A stretch of 64,000 bases of DNA from NCBI GenBank assembly GCA_910584995.1, contig CAJUDW010000003.1, positions 62,001-126,000 of the forward strand, read 5' to 3'. Shown one piece after another: positions 23,835 to 31,438 of the stretch (position 1 is the first letter of the stretch; every line of letters starts with the position of its first letter). The notes under the pieces were generated by a model. The model searched no databases and had not been told where the DNA came from. It was given only the letters and a program-made list of their open reading frames with translations. This DNA comes from an uncultured Oscillibacter sp. GTDB taxonomy: Bacteria > Bacillota > Clostridia > Oscillospirales > Oscillospiraceae. Both the position numbers and the translations under genes were made by a program.

Positions 23835-25319
23835 TTATTTATGGTACAGCTTTTTGGTCTCATACCTTGCCTCAAAGCTGACGTTGATGCCCAGCTTCTT
23901 CAGCAGCATCTCGTCCTCCTCACTGAGAATCACGGAGAAGTGGGCGTCGCAGCCCTGCAGCTTGGTCAGCTGCTGCTGGGCCAGTTCTGCCAGCGGATTG
24001 GTCAGGGCGGAGATGGTCAGGGCCATCAGTACCTCGTCGGTATGGAGGCGGGGGTTCTTGTGGCCCAGATACTGGGTTTTCAGGCGGCAGACCGGCTCCA
24101 GGACCTGGGAGGAAATCAGTTCAAAATGATGGTCAATGCCGCCTACAGCCTTCAGCGCATTCAGCAGCAGCGCCGATGCCGCCCCCAGGGTCTCGGAGGT
24201 CTTTCCCGTCACCACCCGGCCGTCCGGCAGGACCATAGCCCCGGCAGGCGCGCCGGTTGCTTCCGCTTTCAGCAGCGCTGCCGACACGGCAGGGCAGATC
24301 TCCGGCGTCACCCCCGCCTGATTCATCAGCAGATCCAGCTTCCGGATGGGCTCGTCGCCGCCCTTTCCCTGGAGTTTCTCCACGCAAGCGGTATAATACC
24401 GCCGCAGGATCTCCTGCCGGGAGGCGGTGCAGCAGGCCCCATCATCCATAATGCAGTTCCCTGCCATGTTGACGCCCATGTCCGTGGGGGATTTATAGGG
24501 GGAGACTCCCTGGATTTTCTGGAAAATAGCGTTGAGAACCGGAAAAATCTCCACGTCCCGGTTATAGTTGACGGCAGTCTTGCCGTAAGCCTCCAAATGG
24601 AAGGGATCGATCATATTCACGTCATCCAAATCCACCGTGGCGGCCTCGTAGGCCAGGTTCACCGGGTGCTTGAGGGGAAGGTTCCAGATGGGGAATGTCT
24701 CGAATTTCGCATATCCGGCGGTGATGCCCCGCTTGTGGTCATGGTAAAGCTGGGAGAGGCAGGTGGCCATTTTCCCACTGCCAGGACCAGGGGCCGTCAC
24801 CACCACCAGGGGGTGGCTGGTTTCGATATAGTCGTTCTTCCCCAAGCCGTCGTCGCTGACGATATGGGGCACGTCCGAGGGGTATCCCGCAATGGGATAG
24901 TGCCGGTAGCAGCGGATGCCCAGGGCCGTCAGGCGCTTGAAAAAGGCGTCCGCCGCCGCCTGGCGGTCATACCGGGTCAGCACCACGCTGCCCACATACA
25001 GATCCATGCCCCGGAAGATGTCGATAAGGCGCAGGACGTCGTCGTCGTAGGCAATGCCCAGATCTCCCCGCATCTTATTGTTCTCGATATCCGCCGCGTT
25101 GATGGCAATCACCACCTCCACGTCCTCCCGCAGCTGCTGGAGCATCCGGATTTTGCTGTCCGGCGCGAAGCCCGGCAGGACGCGGGATGCGTGGTAATCG
25201 TCGAAAAGCTTGCCGCCGAATTCCAGATACAGCTTGCCGCCGAACTGGGCAATGCGGCGCTTAATCTGCTCCGACTGGGTGGAGAGATATTTATCATTAT
25301 CAAAACCGATGGCCGCCAT
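23835..25319 (-). CDS. DUF1846 family protein
   Basis: A 494-residue cytoplasmic protein of the UPF0371/DUF1846 family, widespread in Firmicutes, of unknown biochemical role. Features: the N-terminal GFDNDKYLSTQSEQIKRRI typical of the family, a Gly-rich GPGSGK segment near residue 180 resembling a nucleotide-binding loop, and YKSPTDMGVNMAGNCI with TDMGVN, a conserved family patch. Length matches the family (about 490-505). It is transcribed alone from its own promoter; AGAGGTG is eight bases upstream of ATG 25319. Confidence 0.9.
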   Translation of the reverse strand: MAAIGFDNDKYLSTQSEQIKRRIAQFGGKLYLEFGGKLFDDYHASRVLPGFAPDSKIRMLQQLREDVEVVIAINAADIENNKMRGDLGIAYDDDVLRLIDIFRGMDLYVGSVVLTRYDRQAAADAFFKRLTALGIRCYRHYPIAGYPSDVPHIVSDDGLGKNDYIETSHPLVVVTAPGPGSGKMATCLSQLYHDHKRGITAGYAKFETFPIWNLPLKHPVNLAYEAATVDLDDVNMIDPFHLEAYGKTAVNYNRDVEIFPVLNAIFQKIQGVSPYKSPTDMGVNMAGNCIMDDGACCTASRQEILRRYYTACVEKLQGKGGDEPIRKLDLLMNQAGVTPEICPAVSAALLKAEATGAPAGAMVLPDGRVVTGKTSETLGAASALLLNALKAVGGIDHHFELISSQVLEPVCRLKTQYLGHKNPRLHTDEVLMALTISALTNPLAELAQQQLTKLQGCDAHFSVILSEEDEMLLKKLGINVSFEARYETKKLYHK

Positions 25320-25360
25320 AGCCGATGCACCTCTTTCACCATTTACAAATCATAGGACAT

Positions 25361-25389
25361 AGTATAGCACATCCCGCAATATTTGGAAA
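25361..25389 (-). promoter_or_regulatory. Promoter of the DUF1846 gene
   Basis: Minus strand: TTTCCA, 17 bases, TATACT with a TGC extension. It lies about 45 bases upstream of the start codon. Confidence 0.65.
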
Positions 25390-25406
25390 GGGCAAAGCAA
25401 ATTTTA

Positions 25407-25435
25407 TTGCGGATTGAGGAAATTTGTAGTATTCT
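25407..25435 (+). promoter_or_regulatory. Promoter for the 27-residue ORF
   Basis: Plus strand: TTGCGG (25407-25412), 17 bases, TATTCT (25430-25435). It would start near 25442, about 58 bases before the ATG at 25500. Confidence 0.6.
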
Positions 25436-25499
25436 GTCAATAGGCGCTGCACAAGACGGCGGGCGGTTAGTCATTTAACCCCGAAAGGGGGATGACATC

Positions 25500-25583
25500 A
25501 TGCCAATGACTCTGACGTTCCATGTCCTTTGCTGGACAGTGACTATCCGGGTAACAAGCAGAAACCGCCACCGGGCAGGGTGA
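25500..25583 (+). CDS. 27-residue small protein, candidate type I toxin-like peptide
   Basis: ATG 25500 to TGA 25583. The peptide starts MPMTLTFHV, has a hydrophobic/aromatic middle (LCWTVTIRV) and ends in a basic tail (SRNRHRAG). A run AAAGGGGG sits exactly eight bases before the ATG and is itself held in a CCCC-GAAA-GGGG hairpin (25479-25490), which could hide the ribosome site. A second hairpin (GAAACCG/CGGTTTC, 25561-25590) spans the stop codon. A perfect promoter on the opposite strand points at it. Short hydrophobic peptides with hidden ribosome sites and an antisense RNA are the pattern of type I toxin-antitoxin loci. The function is inferred, not shown. Confidence 0.5.
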   Translation: MPMTLTFHVLCWTVTIRVTSRNRHRAG

Positions 25584-25656
25584 CGGTTTCAGGGCTGCGC
25601 TTTGAAATTCTAGCTTTTCCGGGCTAACCGCTTGCCGCAGCGCCTCTTCTATGTTT

Positions 25657-25685
25657 ATTATATCCGCTTCTGTCGGAACTGTCAA
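25657..25685 (-). promoter_or_regulatory. Perfect consensus antisense promoter
   Basis: Minus strand: TTGACA, exactly 17 bases, TATAAT. All twelve bases match consensus. Transcription would begin near 25650 and run leftward over the 27-residue ORF. No protein gene with a ribosome site lies on that strand before 25320, so the product is probably an RNA. The GAAACCG hairpin (25561-25590), followed on this strand by a T-rich stretch, could terminate it. Confidence 0.75.
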
Positions 25686-25805
25686 CCGTCCCTGCCGGAA
25701 AAGCGCCGGAAGCGGCCTTTCATATCCAGAACCAGCCAGAGGGAAATCCCCTCCGGCTGGTTATCTTTTTCCAAATTTTCCGGCTGCCCTAGTCTCCCGC
25801 TTCCC

Positions 25806-26516
25806 TTACGCCGCCGGGGTTTCCGGCTCGTCTGTCCGCTCCTGGGCATCAGGGGTTTCCGCGTCCTCCGAAGCCTCCGGCCCCCCGGCGGGTATCCGGG
25901 TAAAGCGGACGTACCCGTTGGCCTCGTGGCCAGTAATATACAGCAGATACTCCCCGTCCGACGGGATGTCTACCGTCCTGCTGCCGCTCTCTGGGAAGCT
26001 GTCAAAAAAGATCTCCTGCCCTTTGTCCAAATCATACAGCACCACGTCCAGCCAGCCGGAGATATTGGCGCTCTTGATCTCCAGGGCATCTCCCTCTCCC
26101 ATCTCCATGTAATGGGTCTCGCACTTGTTGAAGTAGTTATACGTAATCTCCAGTTCGTCGCTGCTGCCCATCCAACTGCCGTCAAACACAGGAATTCCCG
26201 GCCCTTCCAGCATCCAGTACGACACGCCGTACAGGCCCAGGGCGAAAACCGTCAGCACAAAGCAGAGGAACATCCCCAGCCAGTCATACTTCACCCGCCT
26301 GCCGCCCCGTGCCGCCAGCAGAACTTCCACACCCAAGACAATCAGGATGCCCGGCGTCAGCCGTAGGGCCCACTCCATCGGCAGTTCAGGCAAAAACAAG
26401 GAAACCAGCATGGCTGCGCCGCCCAGCACCAGCACAATCCCGAAGGTAAACGTCCCTGCCCGCCGGGCCGGACGTTCCGCCGCCAGGCCCTGGGCCGTCT
26501 GATCACTGCCCGTCAT
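25806..26516 (-). CDS. Membrane protein with extracytoplasmic domain, sigma-operon member
   Basis: A 236-residue protein starting at ATG 26516 (MTGSDQTAQGLAAERPA). Three hydrophobic segments (about residues 24-45, 48-68 and 79-100) are followed by an outside domain of about 110 residues. Within it, GWLDVVLYDLDKGQEI, SGSRTVDIPSDGEYLLYI and NGYVRFTRI recall a pre-peptidase C-terminal (PPC)-type beta-sandwich; this is a resemblance only. It ends in an acidic, low-complexity tail. It overlaps the upstream gene by 14 bases and is the last of four genes led by an ECF sigma factor. Confidence 0.65.
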   Translation of the reverse strand: MTGSDQTAQGLAAERPARRAGTFTFGIVLVLGGAAMLVSLFLPELPMEWALRLTPGILIVLGVEVLLAARGGRRVKYDWLGMFLCFVLTVFALGLYGVSYWMLEGPGIPVFDGSWMGSSDELEITYNYFNKCETHYMEMGEGDALEIKSANISGWLDVVLYDLDKGQEIFFDSFPESGSRTVDIPSDGEYLLYITGHEANGYVRFTRIPAGGPEASEDAETPDAQERTDEPETPAA

Positions 26517-27138
26517 GCTCCGCCTCCTCGCCCTTGTCCGCCGTTTCTTTTTCCGCCTTCTCCAGGTCCGCAAAGGGCCCGGGCGCCGGCGGGATAGGCG
26601 GGATAAAGGAAACGTTCTCTTCCGGTTCCAGCTTCTTGGGGCCCCGGATAAACCAGATACCCAGCAGGATCACAAGCACCGTCACCGCAATGCGGGGAAC
26701 CTCCCACCGCATAAAATAATACAATTCGCTGGAAATGTTTATGAAAATCCGCCCCATGACCTCCTGCCACAGTGCATAGCCTCCCAGCAGTACCAGCGTC
26801 CAGCCGATAACGCTGTGCCGTTTCCCCAAAAGTTCCATCAGGCGGCTGCCGTCCAGCGCCGGAAGCCCGAAGAGATACGCGTCCGGCTCCGCCTCGTTCT
26901 CTACCAACTCCCCCTCCAGACGGCGGCGGAGGTTATAGCCGTCAAAGAAGGAATACAGCCAGACGGGCGCCATCAGCACCGCCAAAGCCCCCATCTCCAG
27001 GAAAATCGCCAGGGCCAGCACACCGCTAAATACCATCATCAGGGAAACGCCCCGTTTCATATATCCCAGGTACATTTGCCCGCAGCCAGGAATACAAGAG
27101 GCAATAAAAAATTTACATCCGTTGACGAGCCACCTCAT
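26503..27138 (-). CDS. TM2-like membrane protein, sigma-operon member
   Basis: A 211-residue protein starting at ATG 27138 (MRWLVNGCKFF), nine bases after GAGGAGG. Its N-terminus (FFIASCIPGCGQMYLGYMKRGV) resembles the TM2-type paired-helix segment. Two or three more hydrophobic segments follow (about residues 33-60, 115-132 and 143-160). The C-terminus is Pro-rich then acidic (EKETADKGEEAEHDGQ). Function unknown. Its place after a sigma/anti-sigma pair suggests a part in the regulated envelope response. Confidence 0.65.
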   Translation of the reverse strand: MRWLVNGCKFFIASCIPGCGQMYLGYMKRGVSLMMVFSGVLALAIFLEMGALAVLMAPVWLYSFFDGYNLRRRLEGELVENEAEPDAYLFGLPALDGSRLMELLGKRHSVIGWTLVLLGGYALWQEVMGRIFINISSELYYFMRWEVPRIAVTVLVILLGIWFIRGPKKLEPEENVSFIPPIPPAPGPFADLEKAEKETADKGEEAEHDGQ

Positions 27139-27152
27139 GTTTGATTTCCTCC

Positions 27153-27617
27153 TCATGATAAATCCATACGGCCCAAGCCGTCCAAAAATCCTGAAACATG
27201 CGCTATGGTCTGGCTCAGCGTATCGTTCCAACGCTCTGTCCAGCCGTCAAACCGCTCCGCCACCGCGTAATCCCGGGTTCCCGCGGAGACGGAAAACCGC
27301 TCTGCGAAGGCCGCCGGATCGCCGCCCCAAATCAGCGTCAGCGCCAGGGCTACGGCAGCGGCAGCCGTGGCGTACCGGCTGGTAATCATCCGGAAGGCCC
27401 GGGCCCGGATGCGGTTCCAAACCGTCCTTTGGCAGGAGTGCTCCGGAATCAGGAGTTCCGTTCCCGCCAGGGCATCCGTATACCGCTGGAGGCACCAATC
27501 GCAGAAGGACAGATGCTCCGCAGCCTCCAGCCGGGCCAGTTCATCCACAATGCCGTCCTGCACAAAAGCCGCCAGGGCCTCGTCCGTCAAATGTCCGTCA
27601 GCGCGGAAAATGTCCAT
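27153..27617 (-). CDS. Anti-sigma factor with zinc-finger-like domain
   Basis: A 154-residue protein. The cytoplasmic part carries HLSFCDWC, the H-x3-C-x2-C core of ZAS-type anti-sigma domains. One hydrophobic segment follows (about residues 82-98, TAAAAVALALTLIW) and then an extracytoplasmic tail. Its start overlaps the sigma gene end by 20 bases. The expected role is to hold the neighbouring sigma factor inactive until an envelope signal arrives. Confidence 0.8.
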   Translation of the reverse strand: MDIFRADGHLTDEALAAFVQDGIVDELARLEAAEHLSFCDWCLQRYTDALAGTELLIPEHSCQRTVWNRIRARAFRMITSRYATAAAAVALALTLIWGGDPAAFAERFSVSAGTRDYAVAERFDGWTERWNDTLSQTIAHVSGFLDGLGRMDLS

Positions 27618-28116
27618 TGCTATCGCTCCTTTCCAGCTGTTTTCTCAGCATCGCTTTGCCCCGGGATAACTGCGTGTAGACGGTTTTGGCCGGCCTTCCC
27701 AGGGCCATGGCGGCCTCCTCGGGGGATTTCTCCTCCAGCAGGCACAACCGGCAAACCGATAAGTAGGGCTCCTTCAGGCTCCGGATCGCCTGGGCCGCCT
27801 CTGCCGCTCCTGCCTTCCGCAGGGCCACCTCCTCCGCCGGAGGGGACAGGCCGGGCGGCATACCCTCGTCCCCGGGGAGAACGGCGTGGCGGTTCCATGC
27901 GCTTTGCAGGTAGTCCTTCGCCTTGTTGGCGGCAATGCGTCCCAGCCACTGGCGCTCGTAGCCCTTCGGAAGTTTGTCCCGGTGGAGATAGGCGGAGAGG
28001 AAGGTTTCCTGGGTCAGATCCTCCGCTGTGGCGGCATCCCGCGTCAGCTGGAAGCAGACGGTGTACACCAGATGTTCATATTGGAGCATCAATTCCGAAA
28101 ACTGCTCTTTCGTCAT
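27598..28116 (-). CDS. ECF-type RNA polymerase sigma factor
   Basis: A 172-residue sigma-70 family factor with regions 2 and 4 only. Region 2: YEHLVYTVCFQLTRDAATAEDLTQETFLSAYLHRDKL. Region 4: KEPYLSVCRLCLLEEKSPEEAAMALGRPAKTVYTQLSRGKAML. It heads an operon with its anti-sigma factor and two membrane proteins, so it probably controls this operon and perhaps envelope genes elsewhere. Confidence 0.9.
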   Translation of the reverse strand: MTKEQFSELMLQYEHLVYTVCFQLTRDAATAEDLTQETFLSAYLHRDKLPKGYERQWLGRIAANKAKDYLQSAWNRHAVLPGDEGMPPGLSPPAEEVALRKAGAAEAAQAIRSLKEPYLSVCRLCLLEEKSPEEAAMALGRPAKTVYTQLSRGKAMLRKQLERSDSNGHFPR

Positions 28117-28158
28117 GCAGGCAACCGCCGCCTCCCTCCTTGTCCGTTGACACTGTTA

Positions 28159-28188
28159 AATACGACACAGGGTGGAAAATTTCTTCAA
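28159..28188 (-). promoter_or_regulatory. Possible autoregulated ECF promoter
   Basis: Minus strand TTGAAG, 18 bases, CGTATT. The CGTA-type -10 and TGAA-type -35 are in the style of ECF promoters, placed about 40 bases before the sigma gene. Weak without comparison to other targets. Confidence 0.35.
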
Positions 28189-28450
28189 GAATTGAAAAAG
28201 ATTTTCAGAAAACCTGCCGGATGCTCAAAACTTGTCCCGCCAAGTATCCTGAAAAAAACCGGAATTTGGGCAAAATCAGGCAATACACCCAATGTTTCGG
28301 GCTTTCTTCTGCCGTCTCACGGAAATTTTGGAAATTTTTATGAAATTCCAGATCTCTCGACAAATTCAGACAGGATGTGCCGGAGCATTTGTGTATGATA
28401 GGGGTGTTCCCAAAACAATATTTAGTGTTTTCGAGAAAGGAATGACCTAT
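28189..28450. other. AT-richer intergenic stretch
   Basis: No credible gene. It contains the second copy of a 26-base segment (28278-28303) also seen near 23641, and a possible -10 (TATGAT, 28394-28399) for the small gene at 28451 without a clear -35. Confidence 0.4.
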
Positions 28451-28606
28451 ATGCAGACCATTACCCAGGAATATCTCTTGCTGTTCAACGCCATCACCGA
28501 TGCGGAGGAGGTTCTTTACCAATTGCGGGTAAAACTGATCGAGGCGCAGCGTCAGGCGGAGGAACTCTTCCTGGAAAGGGAATCCGATCCCGAACAGCCG
28601 GCATAA
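28451..28606 (+). CDS. Small helical hypothetical protein
   Basis: A 51-residue protein starting at ATG 28451 (MQTITQEYLLLFNAITDAEE), with AAAGGA nine bases upstream. An ATG nine bases earlier touches the AAAGGA and is unlikely. Predicted to be one long amphipathic helix, possibly coiled coil, ending in a charged tail (LERESDPEQPA). No cysteines, signal or membrane segment. Followed by a hairpin. Family unknown to me by name. Confidence 0.6.
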   Translation: MQTITQEYLLLFNAITDAEEVLYQLRVKLIEAQRQAEELFLERESDPEQPA

Positions 28607-28612
28607 GAAAAT

Positions 28613-28637
28613 GGCCCGGGCAGGCACTGCCCGGGCC
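28613..28637 (+). terminator. Hairpin after the 51-residue gene
   Basis: A 10-bp perfect stem GGCCCGGGCA/TGCCCGGGCC with a five-base loop. No T run follows, so termination efficiency is uncertain. Confidence 0.5.
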
Positions 28638-28703
28638 GCCCCATCCTCCTGTGCAATCCTGCTAAACCTGCCGGAATCCGGAGGGGCCCGGCAAAACTTT
28701 TTG

Positions 28704-28732
28704 CGGACAGGCGGTAGATAATGTGGTATACT
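28704..28732 (+). promoter_or_regulatory. Promoter of nfo
   Basis: CGGACA, 17 bases, TATACT with a TGG extension directly before the -10; 28 bases before the start codon. Confidence 0.55.
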
Positions 28733-28759
28733 GGTGCAAAAAACCACAGGAGGATGCTT

Positions 28760-29596
28760 ATGCTGCACATCGGCTGTCACCTCTCCTCCTCCAAGGGCTT
28801 TGCCGCCATGGGACGGCAAGCGCTGGAGTTGGGAGCGGATACTTTTCAATTCTTCACCCGGAATCCCCGGGGCAGCCGGGCCAAGGAACTGGACACCGCC
28901 GACGCGGCGTCGCTTCTGGCCCTGCTGGGGGAAAACCATTTCGCGCCCATTGTGGCCCACGCCCCCTATACCTTAAATTTATGCGGGGCCACAGCGGAAA
29001 ACCGCCGTTTCGCCCAGGAGACCATGGCGGACGATCTCCGGCGGCTGGAACATCTGCCTGGGCAGTACTACAATTTCCATCCCGGCAGCCACGTGGGGCA
29101 GGGGACGGCAGAGGGCGTGCGGCTCATTGCCAGGGCTCTCAACCTGCTTCTGACACCGGATCAGGCCACCACCGTCCTTCTGGAAACCATGGCAGGCAAA
29201 GGAAGCGAGGTCGGCGGCCGGTTTGAGGAACTGCGGGAGATTCTGGATCAGGTAGAACTGGACGGCAAAATGGGCGTCTGCCTGGATACCTGCCATGTCT
29301 CCGACGCCGGTTACGACATCATCCACGATTTGGACGGCGTCCTGACGGAATTTGACAAGGTGCTGGGCCTGGGCCGCTTAAAAGCAATCCATCTCAATGA
29401 CAGCAAAAACCCTCGCGGCAGCCACAAGGATCGCCACGCCTGCCTGGGGGAGGGGACCATCGGCCTGGAGGCCCTGGCCCGGATCGTCCGGCACCCCGCC
29501 CTGCGGGATCTACCCTTCTGTCTGGAAACGCCCAACGATTTGGACGGCTACCGGCGTGAAATCGCCCTGATGCGGGAACTGGCGGAGAGGAAATAA
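28760..29596 (+). CDS. nfo: Deoxyribonuclease IV (AP endonuclease)
   Basis: A 278-residue zinc enzyme that cuts DNA 5' of abasic sites in base-excision repair. A TIM-barrel with metal-site segments in order: HLSSSKGF, VAHAPYTLNL, NFHPGSHVG, LLETMAGKGSEVGGRFEEL, GVCLDTCHVSDAGYD, HLNDSKNPRGSHKDRHACLGEG, and CLETPND. Length is typical. It starts at ATG 28760 with AGGAGG seven bases upstream. Convergent with the next gene, four bases apart. Confidence 0.95.
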   Translation: MLHIGCHLSSSKGFAAMGRQALELGADTFQFFTRNPRGSRAKELDTADAASLLALLGENHFAPIVAHAPYTLNLCGATAENRRFAQETMADDLRRLEHLPGQYYNFHPGSHVGQGTAEGVRLIARALNLLLTPDQATTVLLETMAGKGSEVGGRFEELREILDQVELDGKMGVCLDTCHVSDAGYDIIHDLDGVLTEFDKVLGLGRLKAIHLNDSKNPRGSHKDRHACLGEGTIGLEALARIVRHPALRDLPFCLETPNDLDGYRREIALMRELAERK

Positions 29597-29599
29597 TCG

Positions 29600-30238
29600 T
29601 CAGTCCGGGCCGTCCCCCGACCGGCGGCAGCGGGCCAGGAAGGCCCGGAAGAGGCAAGTTCCCGTCCTTCCGGGCATGCGTTCCGGGTGCCACTGCACCC
29701 CCCAGACCGGCGTTTCCCGGCAGAACAAGCCCTCTGTCACCCCATCCTCCGACCATTGGGCTGCCTGCAGGCCCCGCCCCAGCCGGTCAACCGCCTGATG
29801 GTGGGCGCTGTTGACCGGGCAGTCCGTCCCGCAGATGTCCGACAGGAAGGACGGCTCCGTATGGACCCTGTGAAAGGAGTCCGCTCCGCCCACGGCCTGG
29901 TGGCCCGGCAGATCCTGCGTCAGCGTTCCGCCGAACCAGACATTGATGGCCTGCACGCCCCGGCAGATTCCCAGAACAGGCTTTCCTGCGGCGGTAAATT
30001 GCTCCAGGAGGCGGAATTCCGCCTCGTCCCTCTCCGGTTCCAGGCCGCCGGAGGCGGTGTTGCCTTGCCCGTAGCGCCATGGCTCCAAATCGCCGCCTCC
30101 CGGAAGCAGGAGGGCGCGGCAGCCTTGTGCATCCGCCAGGTCTGTGGAAAAACGGATTTTGCCTCCGGCCGCTTCTACAGCCCGCTTATAGTTGGCGTAG
30201 CGGCGCTCCGTGCCGAAAACGAATATGGCTGGGTGCAT
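29600..30238 (-). CDS. Gamma-glutamyl-gamma-aminobutyrate hydrolase family protein
   Basis: A 212-residue class I glutamine-amidotransferase-like hydrolase (PuuD/peptidase C26 type). Catalytic Cys in GICRGVQ and the His-Glu pair in VQWHPE are present, as is LLPGGGDLEP, which matches the family. Related enzymes release GABA from gamma-glutamyl-GABA in putrescine degradation or cleave other gamma-glutamyl amides. No other putrescine genes are nearby, so the substrate is open. ATG 30238 with GGGGAG eight bases upstream. Confidence 0.88.
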   Translation of the reverse strand: MHPAIFVFGTERRYANYKRAVEAAGGKIRFSTDLADAQGCRALLLPGGGDLEPWRYGQGNTASGGLEPERDEAEFRLLEQFTAAGKPVLGICRGVQAINVWFGGTLTQDLPGHQAVGGADSFHRVHTEPSFLSDICGTDCPVNSAHHQAVDRLGRGLQAAQWSEDGVTEGLFCRETPVWGVQWHPERMPGRTGTCLFRAFLARCRRSGDGPD

Positions 30239-30956
30239 ATCTGCATCTCCCCTTTTTGATAGGTTTGGTTTATTCTATTCGCAGGGGCGCGATGCTGTCC
30301 GTAGCCTGAGCGGCACATGGCATTTTCCCACGTCTGTGGGAAAACGGGCCGGTATTATCCCGGCATCCCGCAGACACCCCAAAAGTTTCCCCGCCGCCTT
30401 TCACCGGTATCCGGTCTTTAAAGCGCTTTGGCTAAATATCCAAGCAGGCAGCCGCCCGGCTGCAGATACCCACCTGACAGGCCGCCGGAGTCAGTGCTTC
30501 TGTGTCCAGACAATTTCAAACAATACTTTTTCGGTCAATTCCATCGTGACAGACGTTTCATCAAAATTCCTTACGGAAAAACGGGAATACGGGTGTCTTC
30601 CGCATATTGATGGATAATCCACCCCCCCTGCCTGTATTTTCGGCCTCGGATCGCCGTCACTGATCCTCGTCACCTGCAAATCCAAAGCCTGGCCGCGGGT
30701 GCCGTGCAGCGCACTTGCGCTCCGCCAACAGGTTCGCGATAAGGAAAGGCTTTGCCGCAGCCTCCAATATGCCGGCACTCCGTATCCCGGCGACGATTGC
30801 CGCCGTTTTTCTGCGGCATTCCTCTTTATGTGAGATCCTTCCTCCATTCCTCTGAATTTTCCTGATTTTGTCATGGCTGGCCCCAGGCTGCCTCCCGCAA
30901 GGCGCAAAACTGCCGCGGCTCTCTCCAACGGCAGGCCGGACACAGGATTTCAGGGC
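30239..30956. other. Long intergenic stretch, possible gene remnant
   Basis: No convincing intact gene. On the minus strand a frame ending at 30491 gives a plausible protein-like C-terminus (RFSVRNFDETSVTMELTEKV then LFEIVWTQKH) but has no ribosome site or clear start over about 450 bases. It could be a decayed gene fragment. No RNA gene recognised. Confidence 0.3.
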
Positions 30957-30985
30957 TTGCAACCGGGAGGAAAATGTGGCATAAT
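30957..30985 (+). promoter_or_regulatory. Promoter of tRNA-Ser
   Basis: TTGCAA, 17 bases, CATAAT with a TGG extension. Start near 30992, about 35 bases before the tRNA. Confidence 0.7.
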
Positions 30986-31027
30986 AGAATACAGCCGCAC
31001 CGGCTCCGGGGCGGCACAACTGAATTT

Positions 31028-31118
31028 GCAGCGGTATCGAAGTGGTTATAACGGCCCTGACTCGAAATCAGGTGTACCAGCAATGGTACCGTGGGTTCGA
31101 ATCCCACCCGCTGCGCCA
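31028..31118 (+). tRNA. tRNA-Ser (CGA)
   Basis: 91 bases including the encoded CCA. Acceptor stem GCAGCGG pairs with CCGCTGC (discriminator G). The anticodon arm CTGA-CTCGAAA-TCAG gives anticodon CGA, reading UCG. A long variable arm (around GTACC...GGTACC) marks a class II tRNA, and the T arm is GTGGG-TTCGAAT-CCCAC. Confidence 0.93.
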
Positions 31119-31144
31119 CGTCGGAGCGAAATCCGCTCCACTCC

Positions 31145-31180
31145 GTTTCAAGGCGGCCCCTTTTGGGGCCGCCTTGAAAC
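31145..31180. repeat. 16-bp perfect palindrome after tRNA-Ser
   Basis: Arms of 16 bases (GTTTCAAGGCGGCCCC and complement) around a TTTT loop. No T run after it, so probably not an ordinary terminator. One of several hairpins clustered here. Confidence 0.75.
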
Positions 31181-31207
31181 TGCGTTCCGCTCCTTTGCTC
31201 CTCCTTT

Positions 31208-31247
31208 CCAACTCGAACCCGCTGCGCTGGGCTTCGAGTTGGTTTTT
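31208..31247 (+). terminator. Terminator downstream of tRNA-Ser
   Basis: Stem CCAACTCGAA/TTCGAGTTGG with an inner CCC/GGG, followed by TTTTT. Confidence 0.7.
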
Positions 31248-31295
31248 GGTGCGTGATGATAGTCTGCATCTTTTTTTGTCAACACAAAACCGCTC

Positions 31296-31400
31296 AGAAA
31301 TTTCCATCACCGCTCCGTTTCCGCCTCGCGGCGAAAACTGCGCTATGATGGGAATTTCTTCGCTTTCCGCCGAAATCCGCTTCGCTGGGTTTTCGGCGGA
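31296..31400. repeat. Nested inverted repeats
   Basis: A 14-bp stem (AGAAATTTCCATCA at about 31296-31309 with its partner at 31346-31359) encloses an inner GTTTCCGCC/GGCGAAAAC hairpin. Next to it, a 10-bp stem (TCCGCCGAAA/TTTCGGCGGA) spans 31366-31400. Non-coding. Confidence 0.6.
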
Positions 31401-31438
31401 GAAGGACGGGGGTAGACGGCGGGTTCGCTTTGCTCCCC

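Noticed and set aside
25467..25685. 72-codon minus-strand frame opposite the small ORF
   Set aside because: It begins within the -35 of the antisense promoter, upstream of the expected transcript start, and has no ribosome site. The transcript is better read as an RNA.
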